Part shown: one piece after another, positions 39,895 to 48,700 of the stretch
Numbering within the stretch: position 1 is the stretch's first letter
How the letters are laid out: the number at the start of each line of letters is the position of its first letter
Origin: Phycicoccus sp. HDW14
GTDB lineage: Bacteria > Actinomycetota > Actinomycetes > Actinomycetales > Dermatophilaceae
DNA length: 64,000 nt
Assembly: GCF_011383005.1 (NCBI RefSeq)
Contig: NZ_CP049935.1
Coordinates: 3,410,001-3,474,000, forward strand
Direction of reading: 5' to 3'
The notes under the pieces: generated by a model
What the model was told of the DNA's origin: nothing
Seen by the model: only the letters and a program-made list of their open reading frames with translations
Databases searched by the model: none
Program-made: the position numbers and the translations under genes

Positions 39895-40476
39895 TCAGTC
39901 GATGGCGTCGCAGACGTCCTCGGCCGTGCCGTGCCGCCCCAGGTGGAAGCTGCGGGTGCCGTCGGTCTCGAAGGTGACGCTCGTGCCGTGGCCCCCGAGC
40001 ACGTAGAGACCGGTGTCCGGGGTGCTGCCCGGGGGCATCGTCGTGCCGAAGGCGCCGTGCACCGACGTCAGCGACGCGGGCGAGCCGTCCGGGCGGTAGG
40101 TGAAGACGGCCGTCGCGCTGAGGTCGCGCACCACGGACGCACCGGTCGCCAGGTTCGTGTAGCTCTCGACGAGGGCGCCACGGAAGAGCTGGGTCCGGGG
40201 GGTGCCGTCGGGCCAGGTCGAGGTGGTCCGGTACTCCTCCTCGTCGCGCAGCGGGGTGATGCGCACGTCGAACCCGCAGGTCGAGCGGGCGGCCGGCACG
40301 ACCACCTCCTCGGTCCGGTACGGGGTCCACGGCGACCCGTGGCCGCTGCCGTGGCCGCCGTCGTGGGCACCACCGTGACCCGTGGCCAGGGCCGCGGGGG
40401 CGGCCGGGGCGGCGAGCAGGGCGACGGCGGCGAGCGGGGTCGCGAGACTCCGGAGCAGGGGCCGGGCGGTGTTCAT
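39895..40476 (-). CDS. Secreted hypothetical protein with His/Gly-rich N-terminus
   Basis: 193 residues. A Sec signal peptide (LATPLAAVALLAAPAAPAAL, cut near ALA) is followed by a His/Gly-rich stretch, GHGGAHDGGHGSGHGSP, that could bind metal. The rest is beta-rich, with one early cysteine (STCGFDV) and one late (AEDVCDAID) that may pair. Family not recognised. It is divergent from the CGNR regulator; the 69 bp between the starts holds two dyads, so the regulator may control it. Confidence 0.75.
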   Translation of the reverse strand: MNTARPLLRSLATPLAAVALLAAPAAPAALATGHGGAHDGGHGSGHGSPWTPYRTEEVVVPAARSTCGFDVRITPLRDEEEYRTTSTWPDGTPRTQLFRGALVESYTNLATGASVVRDLSATAVFTYRPDGSPASLTSVHGAFGTTMPPGSTPDTGLYVLGGHGTSVTFETDGTRSFHLGRHGTAEDVCDAID

Positions 40477-40484
40477 GGGGTCTC

Positions 40485-40513
40485 CTAACCACTGGATGCA
40501 TTCATCCGGTTAG
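40485..40513. promoter_or_regulatory. Inverted repeat upstream of the secreted protein gene
   Basis: CTAACC...GGATG and CATCC...GGTTAG form an interrupted dyad, nine bases upstream of the start of the secreted protein gene and overlapping its expected ribosome-binding region or leader. Likely operator or leader hairpin. Confidence 0.45.
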
Positions 40514-40521
40514 CCCCGACC

Positions 40522-40536
40522 GTAACCGACGGTTAC
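40522..40536. promoter_or_regulatory. Perfect dyad GTAACCG-A-CGGTTAC before the CGNR regulator gene
   Basis: A 15 bp perfect palindrome ending nine bases before the regulator's GTG. This is a typical place and size for an autoregulatory operator; the related GGTTA half-site also occurs in the neighbouring dyad at 40485-40513. Confidence 0.5.
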
Positions 40537-40545
40537 CCTCCTACG

Positions 40546-41172
40546 GTGGCGGAGCAGCACTGGAGGACGGTCGAGGGGCTCGTGCTGCCCCAGCCCGTGG
40601 CCCGCCACCCCGCCCTCGAGCTGGTGAACACCTTCTCCGGATGGGACGGGGCCCACGCGAGCGACTACCTCGTCTCCTTCGACCACCTCGCCGTGCTCGC
40701 GGCCGACGTCGGCCTGCTCCCCGAGCACGACGTCGCCCGCCTGCGCCGCGCGGCCTCGCGCCAGCCGGAGGTGGCCGAGGCCGCCCTCGACCGGGCCCGC
40801 ACCGTGCGCGCCGTCGTGCGCGCCGCCGTCCTCGACCCCGGCGACGCCGAGGCCGTCGGGCAGCTCGGCGTCGCGACCCAGTCGGCCGCCCCCACCGTCG
40901 AGCTCGTCCCGGGCCACCCGGCGCGCTGGGTGGTCGGGGGCATCACCGCCGAGCACCTCGACCGCCCGGCCGACGCCTTCGCCTGGGCGGCCGCCGACCT
41001 CGTGACCCGGCCCGAGGTCGCCTCGGTCCGCAGCTGCCCCGGCCTCGGGTGCGGCTGGGTCTTCCTCGACCCCACGGGCCGGCGCCGCTGGTGCTCGATG
41101 CGCTGGTGCGGCAACCGCGCCAAGGTCCGGGCCCACGCCGAGCGGCGCCGGACGGCCGAGCGCCGTCGCTGA
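40546..41172 (+). CDS. ABATE/CGNR zinc-finger transcriptional regulator
   Basis: 208 residues. The N-terminal ABATE (stress-sensing) domain contains HPALELVNTFSGWDG, and the C-terminal zinc finger reads CPGLGCGWVFLDPTGRRRW then CSMRWCGNRAKVRAHAERRR, the CGNR signature. These are small actinobacterial DNA-binding regulators of unknown ligand. The start is a GTG with poor Shine-Dalgarno, consistent with a very short leader downstream of the dyad. Confidence 0.92.
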   Translation: MAEQHWRTVEGLVLPQPVARHPALELVNTFSGWDGAHASDYLVSFDHLAVLAADVGLLPEHDVARLRRAASRQPEVAEAALDRARTVRAVVRAAVLDPGDAEAVGQLGVATQSAAPTVELVPGHPARWVVGGITAEHLDRPADAFAWAAADLVTRPEVASVRSCPGLGCGWVFLDPTGRRRWCSMRWCGNRAKVRAHAERRRTAERRR

Positions 41173-41199
41173 CCCCGGCTCCCGAGCCGTCCCGTCCGG

Positions 41200-41227
41200 T
41201 CGCGAGCCCCACCGTCGTGGCTCGCGA
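41200..41227 (+). terminator. Hairpin after the CGNR regulator gene
   Basis: TCGCGAGCC (41200-41208) pairs perfectly with GGCTCGCGA (41219-41227), 28 bp behind the regulator stop. A second element containing CTCGCGAG follows at 41231-41258. Confidence 0.5.
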
Positions 41228-41230
41228 GGA

Positions 41231-41258
41231 CGCGAACGGGCTCGCGAGCCGGTTCGCG
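41231..41258. promoter_or_regulatory. 28 bp near-perfect palindrome upstream of clpC
   Basis: CGCGAACGGGCTCG and its inverted copy differ at only one pair. It contains inverted GCGAAC/GTTCGC half-sites, the type of sequence bound by ClgR, the known activator of clp genes in actinobacteria. It lies 171 bp before the clpC start. Confidence 0.4.
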
Positions 41259-41280
41259 CGCCGCCGCGTCGAGGGGGTGC

Positions 41281-41298
41281 GCTACGCCGTGGGCGAAC
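41281..41298. promoter_or_regulatory. Possible ClgR box upstream of clpC
   Basis: CGC-N5-GCGAAC (41285-41298), i.e. GTTCGC-N5-GCG on the other strand, as described for ClgR operators of clp genes. A TTGACC that could be a -35 element lies about 30 bp downstream. The assignment is by resemblance only. Confidence 0.4.
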
Positions 41299-41428
41299 GC
41301 GGAACACCGTGCGCCCGCCCCCGCGTTGACCACCCTGTAGGACGCGCGACCCGTGCCTTCGACATCGAGGGCACCCCGCTCAGGTCACGCGACTAGCATC
41401 GAGGGGACTCGACGTCAGGAGAAGCACC

Positions 41429-43948
41429 ATGTTCGAACGGTTCACCGACCGCGCACGCCGCGTCGTCGTGCTCGCCCAGGAGGAGGCGCGCGGTCTCAAC
41501 CACAACTACATCGGGACCGAGCACATCCTGCTCGGCCTGATCCACGAGGGCGAAGGCGTCGCGAGCAAGGCCCTCGAGAGCCTCGGCATCAGCCTCGAGG
41601 CCGTCCGCGAGCAGGTGCAGGAGATCATCGGCCAGGGCCAGCAGGCCCCCACCGGGCACATCCCGTTCACCCCGCGCGCCAAGAAGGTCCTCGAGCTCAG
41701 CCTGCGCGAGGCCCTCCAGCTCGGCCACAACTACATCGGCACCGAGCACATCCTCCTCGGCCTCATCCGCGAGGGTGAGGGCGTCGCCGCCCAGGTGCTC
41801 GTCAAGCTCGGCGCCGACCTCTCGCGGGTGCGTCAGCAGGTCATCCAGCTCATCTCCGGCTACCAGGGTGGCAAGGAGGGCTCGGCCCAGGGCGCCGGGT
41901 CGGCGCAGGGCGGCCCCGCCGAGGGCACCCCGGCCGGCTCGCTGGTCCTCGACCAGTTCGGGCGCAACCTCACCCAGGCGGCGCGCGAGGGCAAGCTCGA
42001 CCCGGTCATCGGGCGCGAGAAGGAGATCGAGCGGGTCATGCAGGTGCTCTCCCGCCGCACGAAGAACAACCCCGTCCTCATCGGCGAGCCCGGCGTCGGC
42101 AAGACCGCCGTCGTCGAGGGCCTGGCCCAGGACATCGTGCGCGGCGAGGTCCCCGAGACCCTCAAGGACAAGCAGCTCTACACCCTCGACCTCGGCGCGC
42201 TCGTCGCCGGCAGCCGCTACCGCGGTGACTTCGAGGAGCGGCTGAAGAAGGTCCTCAAGGAGATCCGCACCCGCGGCGACATCGTCCTGTTCATCGACGA
42301 GATCCACACCCTCGTCGGGGCCGGTGCGGCCGAGGGCGCCATCGACGCCGCCTCCATCCTCAAGCCGATGCTGGCCCGCGGCGAGCTGCAGGTCATCGGC
42401 GCGACGACGCTCGACGAGTACCGCAAGCACATCGAGAAGGACGCCGCGCTCGAGCGCCGCTTCCAGCCCATCCAGGTCGCCGAGCCGACCCTCGCGCACG
42501 CCATCGAGATCCTCAAGGGCCTGCGCGACCGCTACGAGGCGCACCACCGGGTGTCCATCACCGACGGCGCGCTCGTCGCGGCGGCCAACATGGCCGACCG
42601 GTACGTCAACGACCGCTTCCTCCCGGACAAGGCGATCGACCTCATCGATGAGGCGGGCGCGCGCTTGCGCATCCGCCGGATGACCGCACCGCCGGACCTG
42701 CGCGAGTTCGACGAGAAGATCGCGGGCGTGGTCCGCGAGAAGGAGTCGGCCATCGACGGCCAGGACTTCGAGAAGGCCGCGCGCCTGCGCGACGACGAGA
42801 AGAACCTGCGCACCGAGAAGGCACGTCGTGAGGCCGAGTGGAAGTCCGGCGACATGGACGTCATCGCCGAGGTCGACGAGGAGCTCATCGCCGAGGTCCT
42901 CGCCGCGTCGACGGGCATCCCGGTCTTCAAGCTGACCGAGGAGGAGTCCAGCCGCCTGCTCCACATGGAGGACGAGCTGCACAAGCGCGTCGTCGGCATG
43001 GACGAGGCCATCAAGTCGCTCTCGCAGGCCATCCGCCGCACGCGGGCCGGCCTCAAGGACCCGCGCCGTCCGGGCGGCTCGTTCATCTTCGCCGGCCCCA
43101 CCGGCGTCGGGAAGACCGAGCTCGCGAAGACCTTGGCGGAGTTCCTCTTCGGCGACGAGGACAGCCTCATCCAGCTCGACATGTCGGAGTACAGCGAGAA
43201 GCACACCGTCTCGCGGCTCTTCGGCTCGCCCCCCGGTTACGTGGGGTACGAGGAGGGTGGCCAGCTCACCGAGAAGGTGCGCCGGAAGCCGTTCTCGGTC
43301 GTGCTCTTCGACGAGGTCGAGAAGGCGCACCCGGAGATCTTCAACAGCCTCCTCCAGGTGCTCGAGGACGGCCGGCTCACCGACTCCCAGGGTCGGATGG
43401 TCGACTTCAAGAACACGGTCATCATCATGACGACCAACCTCGGCACCCGGGACATCTCCAAGGGCACGCTCGGCTTCTCCGCCGGCCCCGACAGCCGGTC
43501 GGACTACGACCGGATGAAGGCCAAGGTGCAGGACGAGCTCAAGCAGCACTTCCGCCCCGAGTTCCTCAACCGCGTCGACGACACCATCGTCTTCCCGCAG
43601 CTGTCCCAGGCCGAGATCGTCCAGATCGTCGACCTCGAGATCGCCAAGCTCGACAAGCGGCTCAAGGACAAGGACATGGGGATGGAGCTCACCCCGGCCG
43701 CGAAGAACCTCCTCGCGGTCAAGGGCTACGACCCCGTGCTCGGTGCCCGTCCGCTGCGCCGGACGATCCAGCGCGAGATCGAGGACGTCCTCTCGGAGAA
43801 GATCCTCTTCAACGAGCTGAAGTCCGGCGAGATCGTCGCGGTCGACGCCACCGGCGAGGCCAAGGACGACACGTTCACCTTCCAGGGGATGCCGCACAGC
43901 CGCGGCATCGAGCTGCCGGTCGTCGCGGCCGAGGTGGTCGAGGGCTGA
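41429..43948 (+). CDS. clpC: ATP-dependent Clp protease ATP-binding subunit ClpC
   Basis: 839 residues. The N-terminal double Clp-N repeat ([33 protein letters not shown] twice), first AAA+ module ([29 protein letters not shown]), UVR-containing middle domain ([15 protein letters not shown]) and second AAA+ module ([29 protein letters not shown]) are intact, with the [13 protein letters not shown] pore loop. GGAGAAG precedes the ATG. It unfolds proteins for ClpP1P2. Unlike in Mycobacterium it is not directly next to lsr2 but 8 kb away and in the opposite direction. Confidence 0.98.
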   Translation: MFERFTDRARRVVVLAQEEARGLNHNYIGTEHILLGLIHEGEGVASKALESLGISLEAVREQVQEIIGQGQQAPTGHIPFTPRAKKVLELSLREALQLGHNYIGTEHILLGLIREGEGVAAQVLVKLGADLSRVRQQVIQLISGYQGGKEGSAQGAGSAQGGPAEGTPAGSLVLDQFGRNLTQAAREGKLDPVIGREKEIERVMQVLSRRTKNNPVLIGEPGVGKTAVVEGLAQDIVRGEVPETLKDKQLYTLDLGALVAGSRYRGDFEERLKKVLKEIRTRGDIVLFIDEIHTLVGAGAAEGAIDAASILKPMLARGELQVIGATTLDEYRKHIEKDAALERRFQPIQVAEPTLAHAIEILKGLRDRYEAHHRVSITDGALVAAANMADRYVNDRFLPDKAIDLIDEAGARLRIRRMTAPPDLREFDEKIAGVVREKESAIDGQDFEKAARLRDDEKNLRTEKARREAEWKSGDMDVIAEVDEELIAEVLAASTGIPVFKLTEEESSRLLHMEDELHKRVVGMDEAIKSLSQAIRRTRAGLKDPRRPGGSFIFAGPTGVGKTELAKTLAEFLFGDEDSLIQLDMSEYSEKHTVSRLFGSPPGYVGYEEGGQLTEKVRRKPFSVVLFDEVEKAHPEIFNSLLQVLEDGRLTDSQGRMVDFKNTVIIMTTNLGTRDISKGTLGFSAGPDSRSDYDRMKAKVQDELKQHFRPEFLNRVDDTIVFPQLSQAEIVQIVDLEIAKLDKRLKDKDMGMELTPAAKNLLAVKGYDPVLGARPLRRTIQREIEDVLSEKILFNELKSGEIVAVDATGEAKDDTFTFQGMPHSRGIELPVVAAEVVEG

Positions 43949-43967
43949 GCCCCGCCCACCTCCCGCA

Positions 43968-44002
43968 CCGAGGGCCCCCGACGCACCAGTCGGGGCCCTC
44001 GG
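43968..44002 (+). terminator. Terminator after clpC
   Basis: CCGAGGGCCCCCGAC against GTCGGGGCCCTCGG with one extra C on the left side, loop GCACCA; 19 bp behind the clpC stop. Confidence 0.8.
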
Positions 44003-44117
44003 CGTCCGCGGTCGCGATATTTCCACGGTCGACGACGGATTCCGTAGGTCCTTGGGGCTGGGGCAGAAACTTACTGTTCCTTTACCCACCAGACGGCTCG
44101 GGTGTCGCACACTGGAG

Positions 44118-44178
44118 CTGCAAGGGCCTCCGGGGCACCTTGCAGCGGCCCGCCACCACCCCTGCGGTGGCGGGCCGC
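44118..44178 (+). promoter_or_regulatory. Two adjacent perfect hairpins in the leader of the acetyltransferase gene
   Basis: The 305 bp between clpC and the next gene holds the clpC terminator, an AT-richer patch (GAAACTTACTGTTCCTTTAC, ~44066-44085) that may contain a promoter, and this element. CTGCAAGG/CCTTGCAG (44118-44145) is followed at once by GCGGCCCGCCACC/GGTGGCGGGCCGC (44145-44178). The second stem is 13 bp without mismatch and lies 75 bp before the GTG, a layout that could act as an attenuator. Confidence 0.5.
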
Positions 44179-44253
44179 ACCCATGCCCGGACCCCTCGCT
44201 GCTGGCGCCGGACGGTCCCTCGAGGGGCCTCCCGACGCCGCTACGCTGCCTCC

Positions 44254-44807
44254 GTGGCCCCGCAGACCCCGGATTCCGCAGCCCCCGTGCGCGGTGGCGC
44301 ACCCTCGTCCCCGACGTGGTCGGTGCGCCCCGCCCGGACGGCCGACGTGCGGGCCATCCGGGCCCTCGTCACGCCCCTGGCCGAGCAGCGCGTCCTGCTC
44401 CAGAAGGAGGCGGTGGCCTACTACGAGTCGGTCGGTGACTTCGTCGTCGCGGAGGAGGACGGACGGGTCGTCGGGTGCGGCGCGCTGCACGTGCTCTGGG
44501 AGGACCTCGGCGAGGTGCGCACGCTGGCCGTCGACGCCTCCGCGCTCGGGCGGGGGTCGGGTCGGCGGTGCTCGACGCGCTCGTCGGGCGGGCCCGGCTG
44601 CTCGGGCTCTCGCGGTTGTTCTGCCTGACCTTCGAGACCGCCTTCTTCGGGCGCCACGGCTTCGAGGCCATCGAGGGCCAGGCCGTCGAGCCCGCCGTCT
44701 ACGCCGAGCTGCTGCGCTCCTACGACGAGGGCGTGGCCGAGTTCCTCGACCTCGAGCGGGTCAAGCCGAACACCCTGGGCAACACCCGGATGCTCCGCGT
44801 CCTCTGA
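44254..44807 (+). CDS. argA: Amino-acid N-acetyltransferase, GNAT type (one apparent frameshift)
   Basis: GTG start; residues WSVRPARTADVRAIRALVTP begin the GNAT domain. The acetyl-CoA loop is split by a frame break in the G run 44552-44556 (DASALGRG | VGSAVLDALV); one added G gives 184 residues. The C-terminal ERVKPNTLGNTRMLRVL is the signature of the short actinobacterial N-acetylglutamate synthase (Rv2747 type), the first step of arginine synthesis. The two hairpins upstream could regulate it. It converges with the metallopeptidase gene 19 bp away. Confidence 0.87.
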
Positions 44808-44826
44808 GCCCCGCTGGGTCGCTCGG

Positions 44827-46956
44827 TCAGCCGACGGGGCGGTCGACGCGGTGCTGTTCGGTGGCCGCGTCGGGCCCGACCGCGTGGGGCACGACCTCGT
44901 CGGGCACGACCTCGCCGGGCACGACCTCGGTGCCGGACCCGTCGTCGCCCGGCACGAGGTCGTCGGGCGCCGGCCCGGCGCGGGACCCGGCGACGTCGGC
45001 GTGCCGCGGGGCCGGCCGGCGTAGCACGAGCACGAGCACCGTGACCGCTCCCGCGACGAGCACGACGACGAGCAGGACGAGCCCGAGGCCGAGCGGCAGC
45101 GCCCATCCGGCCCGGTCGCGGGCGTCGTCGGCCAGCGTCGTGGCCCGCGCGACGTTCCCGCCGGCCAGGGCGGTCACGGCGCCGTCGGCCCGCTCGCGCA
45201 CACCGAGCAGCCCGGCGCCGAGGTCGGTGAGCGGGTCGTGGTCGGCGCTCGCGGTGCGCCGCGCGGCCCCGACGTCGGTGATCGCGGACGCGGCGAGGGG
45301 CAGGCTGGTCGCGAGGTCGGCGTAGTCGTCGTCGAGCGAGGCCTCCTCGTAGGACTCGCGGACCGCCTTCGGCACGGGCAGGCCGGTGGCCCGGGCGGCC
45401 TCCTGCACCGCGGCGGCCTTCGCGCCGAGCGGGGCGACGGCGTCGCGCACGCGGGTCGCGCGGTCGAAGTCCCAGACGGTCATCGCGTCGCGCAGGCCCT
45501 CGGGCGGGACCCACGCCCCGTCGGCGCGGTCGAGCGCGGCGTAGGCCTTGCGGGCGGCGGCGCGGGGCACGAGCTTCTTGGCCTGGGCCGGGGTGAGCAC
45601 CCACTCCGAGAACACCTTCGGGGCGTTCGTGACGCGGCCGCGGCTCTCGACGAGGTCGAGCCAGTCGGTCCACGAGGTGCGCCCGCCGCTCGGGGTGACG
45701 AGACCCGCGGGGTCGTAGGCCCGCTCGCCCCGCACACCGGCGCCGACGACGGCCGCGAAGGTCTTGTCGTCGAGCTTCCCGAGGAGCTCGGTCATCACCC
45801 GGTAGGAGGCGGGGTAGGCGTAGGAGTCGACGTCGGCGGTGCGGCTGCCGGCATCGCCCTCCCAGGAGTTGAGGGGCACCGCCCCGTCCGCGGAGCGGGA
45901 GACCTTGGAGTGCGGACGCGGCGTGCCGCCGGTGGCCTCGACCGCCCGCTCGGCGATGGACTGCGCGAGCCCCTCGTAGAGCCAGCGGCCCTCGAAGCTC
46001 TCGCCGGACACCCAGGCGTGCGACAGCTCGTGGAAGATCAGGTCGTCGTCGAGCTGCTCGCCGACGACGATCTCGTCACCCGTCGGGTCGAACCAGCCGT
46101 CGTAGCCGCGCAGCGACGGCGAGGCGTCCTCGCGGATGCGCTGGAGGCCGCCCGGCCACGGGTTGCCGACGAGCCGCTCGAGCTGGGGGAGCCCGGCGGT
46201 GACCTTCCCGGCGACGAACGAGGACCACTTCTCGTCGTCGGGGAAGGACTCGAGGGTCAGCGAGAGGTCGCCGACGTCGACCGTGCGCTCCTTGGCCCGC
46301 TTCGGGTCCCGGAACGACACCGCCGCCCAGAGCCCACCCTCGAAGGTGTTCTCGGTGGCGGTGTACGTGGTGGTGTCGCCGTCCCCCGCGGGCGTGAACC
46401 CGTCGACGGTGCTCGTGAAGGACATCGCCGACGGCGCGACGACCTGCACGGTGTTGTGCCCCTCGTCGCCGGGGCCGTACGCGACGAAGGTGGCGTAGCC
46501 GGGCCCGACGCGCGTGTTGTTGTCCGAGCGGGGCGGGGCGCCGGGGATGTCGAAGGTCAGGACGATGCGGCGCTTCTGGTGGTAGCGCAGGTCGGGGAAG
46601 GTGATCCGCGCCAGCTGGGTGCTCGGGTCGTCGCTCCCCGAGAGCGACACCGGCAGCTCACCGCCCCCGCTGACCGCCGTGACCTTCTCGATGCCGGCCG
46701 GCACGGGGATCGTGTAGGCGTCGAAGTAGTAGGTGTAGACCCCGCCGTCGGCCTGCTTGTCCGGGCTGACGTTCTCGAGGTCGACGGTCATCCGGGTGTG
46801 GACGACCTCGGCCTTCGTGTCGAGGACGTAGCGGCTCGTCGCGCTCGCCGACAGGCCCTCGGCGGCGGCCGCGACCGGGGCGCCGAGCAGCGCGGCGGAG
46901 GCCGCGAGCGCACTGACGAGGGCGACGCCGGCGGCGCGCAGGACCATCCTCGCCAT
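44827..46956 (-). CDS. Membrane-anchored gluzincin-like metallopeptidase
   Basis: 709 residues from the ATG at 46956, which has GGAGGGA upstream. Signal peptide (AAGVALVSALAASAALLGAP, cut near AAA). A beta-rich N-terminal domain leads into FHELSHAWVSGESFEGRWLYEGLAQ: HELSH plus a glutamate 18 residues later is the HExxH...E arrangement of gluzincins, so zinc peptidase activity is likely. A helical domain follows, then one membrane helix near residue 635 (GLGLVLLVVVLVAGAVTVLV) and a cytoplasmic tail with repeated EVVPGEVVPDEVVP. Substrate unknown; the active site faces outward. Confidence 0.85.
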   Translation of the reverse strand: MARMVLRAAGVALVSALAASAALLGAPVAAAAEGLSASATSRYVLDTKAEVVHTRMTVDLENVSPDKQADGGVYTYYFDAYTIPVPAGIEKVTAVSGGGELPVSLSGSDDPSTQLARITFPDLRYHQKRRIVLTFDIPGAPPRSDNNTRVGPGYATFVAYGPGDEGHNTVQVVAPSAMSFTSTVDGFTPAGDGDTTTYTATENTFEGGLWAAVSFRDPKRAKERTVDVGDLSLTLESFPDDEKWSSFVAGKVTAGLPQLERLVGNPWPGGLQRIREDASPSLRGYDGWFDPTGDEIVVGEQLDDDLIFHELSHAWVSGESFEGRWLYEGLAQSIAERAVEATGGTPRPHSKVSRSADGAVPLNSWEGDAGSRTADVDSYAYPASYRVMTELLGKLDDKTFAAVVGAGVRGERAYDPAGLVTPSGGRTSWTDWLDLVESRGRVTNAPKVFSEWVLTPAQAKKLVPRAAARKAYAALDRADGAWVPPEGLRDAMTVWDFDRATRVRDAVAPLGAKAAAVQEAARATGLPVPKAVRESYEEASLDDDYADLATSLPLAASAITDVGAARRTASADHDPLTDLGAGLLGVRERADGAVTALAGGNVARATTLADDARDRAGWALPLGLGLVLLVVVLVAGAVTVLVLVLRRPAPRHADVAGSRAGPAPDDLVPGDDGSGTEVVPGEVVPDEVVPHAVGPDAATEQHRVDRPVG

Positions 46957-47130
46957 GCGGTCCCTCCGGGTCGGTGCGCCCACCGGTGGGGGCGTTCGAC
47001 CGATGCTAGGCAGAAAGTCCGGGAAATCTCAGGACTACCCGGGAGTTCGGACGCGCGGCGGCGTCCGGAAAGGGCGACGAGGGACATTCTCGCGCATTGT
47101 CCGGGTTTCCTCCCCCCTCCGCCGGGAGGG

Positions 47131-48045
47131 TCAGCTGGCCTTCTTCTCGGCCTTCTTGCCCGTCGACTTCTTGGCCGTGGTCTTCGTGGCGGCGGCCTTC
47201 TTCGTGGCGGGGGCCTTCTTCGCCGCCGCCTTCTTCGCCGTCTTCTTCGCCGGGGCCGGCGCCTCCCCGCGGGAGGCCTTGGCCTTCTCGACCGAGCGGG
47301 ACAGGGCCGCGAGCAGGTCGACGACCTCGCCGGACTCCTCCTCCTCGGGCGCGGCCACCCGCACCTCGCCGCCCTCGACCTTGGCCCGCACCAGCTCCTT
47401 GACGGCCAGGGCGTAGTCGTCCTCGTACTCGTCGGGCTCGTAGTCGCCGGCCAGCTGGTCGATGAGCATGCGCGCCATGTCCATCTCCTGCCGGCTGGCC
47501 TTCTGGTCCTCGGTGACCGCGGCGAAGTCGGCGGCCCGGATCTCGTCGGGCCAGAGCATCGTCTGCATGACGATGACGCCGTCGCGCACGCGCAGCACGG
47601 CCATCGTCGTCCGGGTGCGGATCGCGACGGTGACGATGGCCATCCGCTTCTCGGTCTCGAGGGCGTCGCGCAGCAGCACGTACGGCTTGGTGGCGGACTT
47701 GTCGGGCTCGAGGTAGTAGCTCTTGTCGAGCCACATGGGGTCGATCTGGTCGGCGGGGACGAACTTCGTCACGCCGATCTCCTTGGACGAGGTGCTCGGC
47801 AGGTCGGCGAAGTCGTCGTCGGTGAGCACGACCATGTCGCCGTCCTCGGTCTCGTAGCCCTTGGCGATGTCGTCGTAGCTCACCTCCTCGCCGTCGATCG
47901 AGCAGGTGCGCTTGTACTTGATGCGCCCGCCGTCCTCGCGGTGCACCTGACGGAACTGCACGTCGTGGTTCTCGGTGGCGGAGTACAGGCGCACGGGCAC
48001 GTTGACCAGCCCGAAGGAGACCGCACCCTTCCAGATCGCTCGCAT
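47131..48045 (-). CDS. ku: Ku protein (bacterial NHEJ)
   Basis: 304 residues. The start MRAIWKGAVSFGLVNVPVRL is diagnostic, followed by the Ku core (VHREDGGRIKYKRTC, GYETEDGDMVVLTDDDF, FADLP). The C-terminal ~45 residues are a Lys/Ala-rich tail (PAKKTAKKAAAKKAPATKK), as in other actinobacterial Ku proteins, where it aids DNA binding. Ku encircles DNA ends and recruits LigD. Same strand as the TOPRIM gene 54 bp upstream; both are divergent from the ligase and polymerase genes. Confidence 0.97.
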   Translation of the reverse strand: MRAIWKGAVSFGLVNVPVRLYSATENHDVQFRQVHREDGGRIKYKRTCSIDGEEVSYDDIAKGYETEDGDMVVLTDDDFADLPSTSSKEIGVTKFVPADQIDPMWLDKSYYLEPDKSATKPYVLLRDALETEKRMAIVTVAIRTRTTMAVLRVRDGVIVMQTMLWPDEIRAADFAAVTEDQKASRQEMDMARMLIDQLAGDYEPDEYEDDYALAVKELVRAKVEGGEVRVAAPEEEESGEVVDLLAALSRSVEKAKASRGEAPAPAKKTAKKAAAKKAPATKKAAATKTTAKKSTGKKAEKKAS

Positions 48046-48099
48046 CGTCCCAGCGTAGGCGGGTCGCGGGCCGCTGGGGAGGGGTCGGGTCGCCCGGCC

Positions 48100-48660
48100 T
48101 CAGGCGCCGATGACGACGACGGCCTCGACGAGCGGACCGAGCGGGTCGGGCAGGGCGTCGGGGTCGAGCCGGTCGGCGAGCCGCGCCGCCAGCCGGACCT
48201 TGCGCCCGGACCCCGACCCGGCGAAGCGGTGCAACTGCTCGGCGACCGGCCGTCCGCGCCAGTGCGGCATCTGGGCGAGGGACTCGAACGCGCCGAGCTC
48301 GGACATCCCCGCGAGGGCGTCGAGGACGGCGTCCGGGCCGAGGGAGCGGATGAGGACGTCCTCGAGGTCGCGGTCGCAGACGAGCACGCCGTGCCAGCCG
48401 AGCTCCTCGACCGTCTCGGCCCGCACCCCGTGCCGGCGCAGCGCCCCGACCGCGAACCGCACCTCCGGGGCGTCGACGAGCGCGAGCACGCCGGGGCCCG
48501 GCCCGCCGAGGGCGTCGAGGTGCGCGGCGAGGTTGGTGACCCCACCCATCGGCACGACCTCGGCGGGCGCACCCCGGCGGGCGAGCAGGGCGCGCACGAG
48601 CACCGCGTCGCTCTCGCCCTCGACGAGCACGACCGGCCCGCCGGTGCCCATGGCCTCCAT
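48100..48660 (-). CDS. Stand-alone TOPRIM domain protein (OLD-nuclease type) in the NHEJ locus
   Basis: 186 residues. PVVLVEGESDAVLVRALLAR is the TOPRIM glutamate motif, VLALVDAPEV a variant second motif, and VLVCDRDLEDVLIRSLGPDA the acidic DxDxxD motif found in the TOPRIM part of OLD-family nucleases and related transferase/hydrolase domains. No ATPase domain accompanies it. It starts 40 bp from the divergent ligase gene and is followed by ku, so it is probably part of the end-joining machinery, perhaps as an end-processing nuclease. That role is inference. Confidence 0.8.
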   Translation of the reverse strand: MEAMGTGGPVVLVEGESDAVLVRALLARRGAPAEVVPMGGVTNLAAHLDALGGPGPGVLALVDAPEVRFAVGALRRHGVRAETVEELGWHGVLVCDRDLEDVLIRSLGPDAVLDALAGMSELGAFESLAQMPHWRGRPVAEQLHRFAGSGSGRKVRLAARLADRLDPDALPDPLGPLVEAVVVIGA

Positions 48661-48700
48661 GTCCGTGACCGTAGCCCGAGCGGGCGGGCAGGATGGGCCC

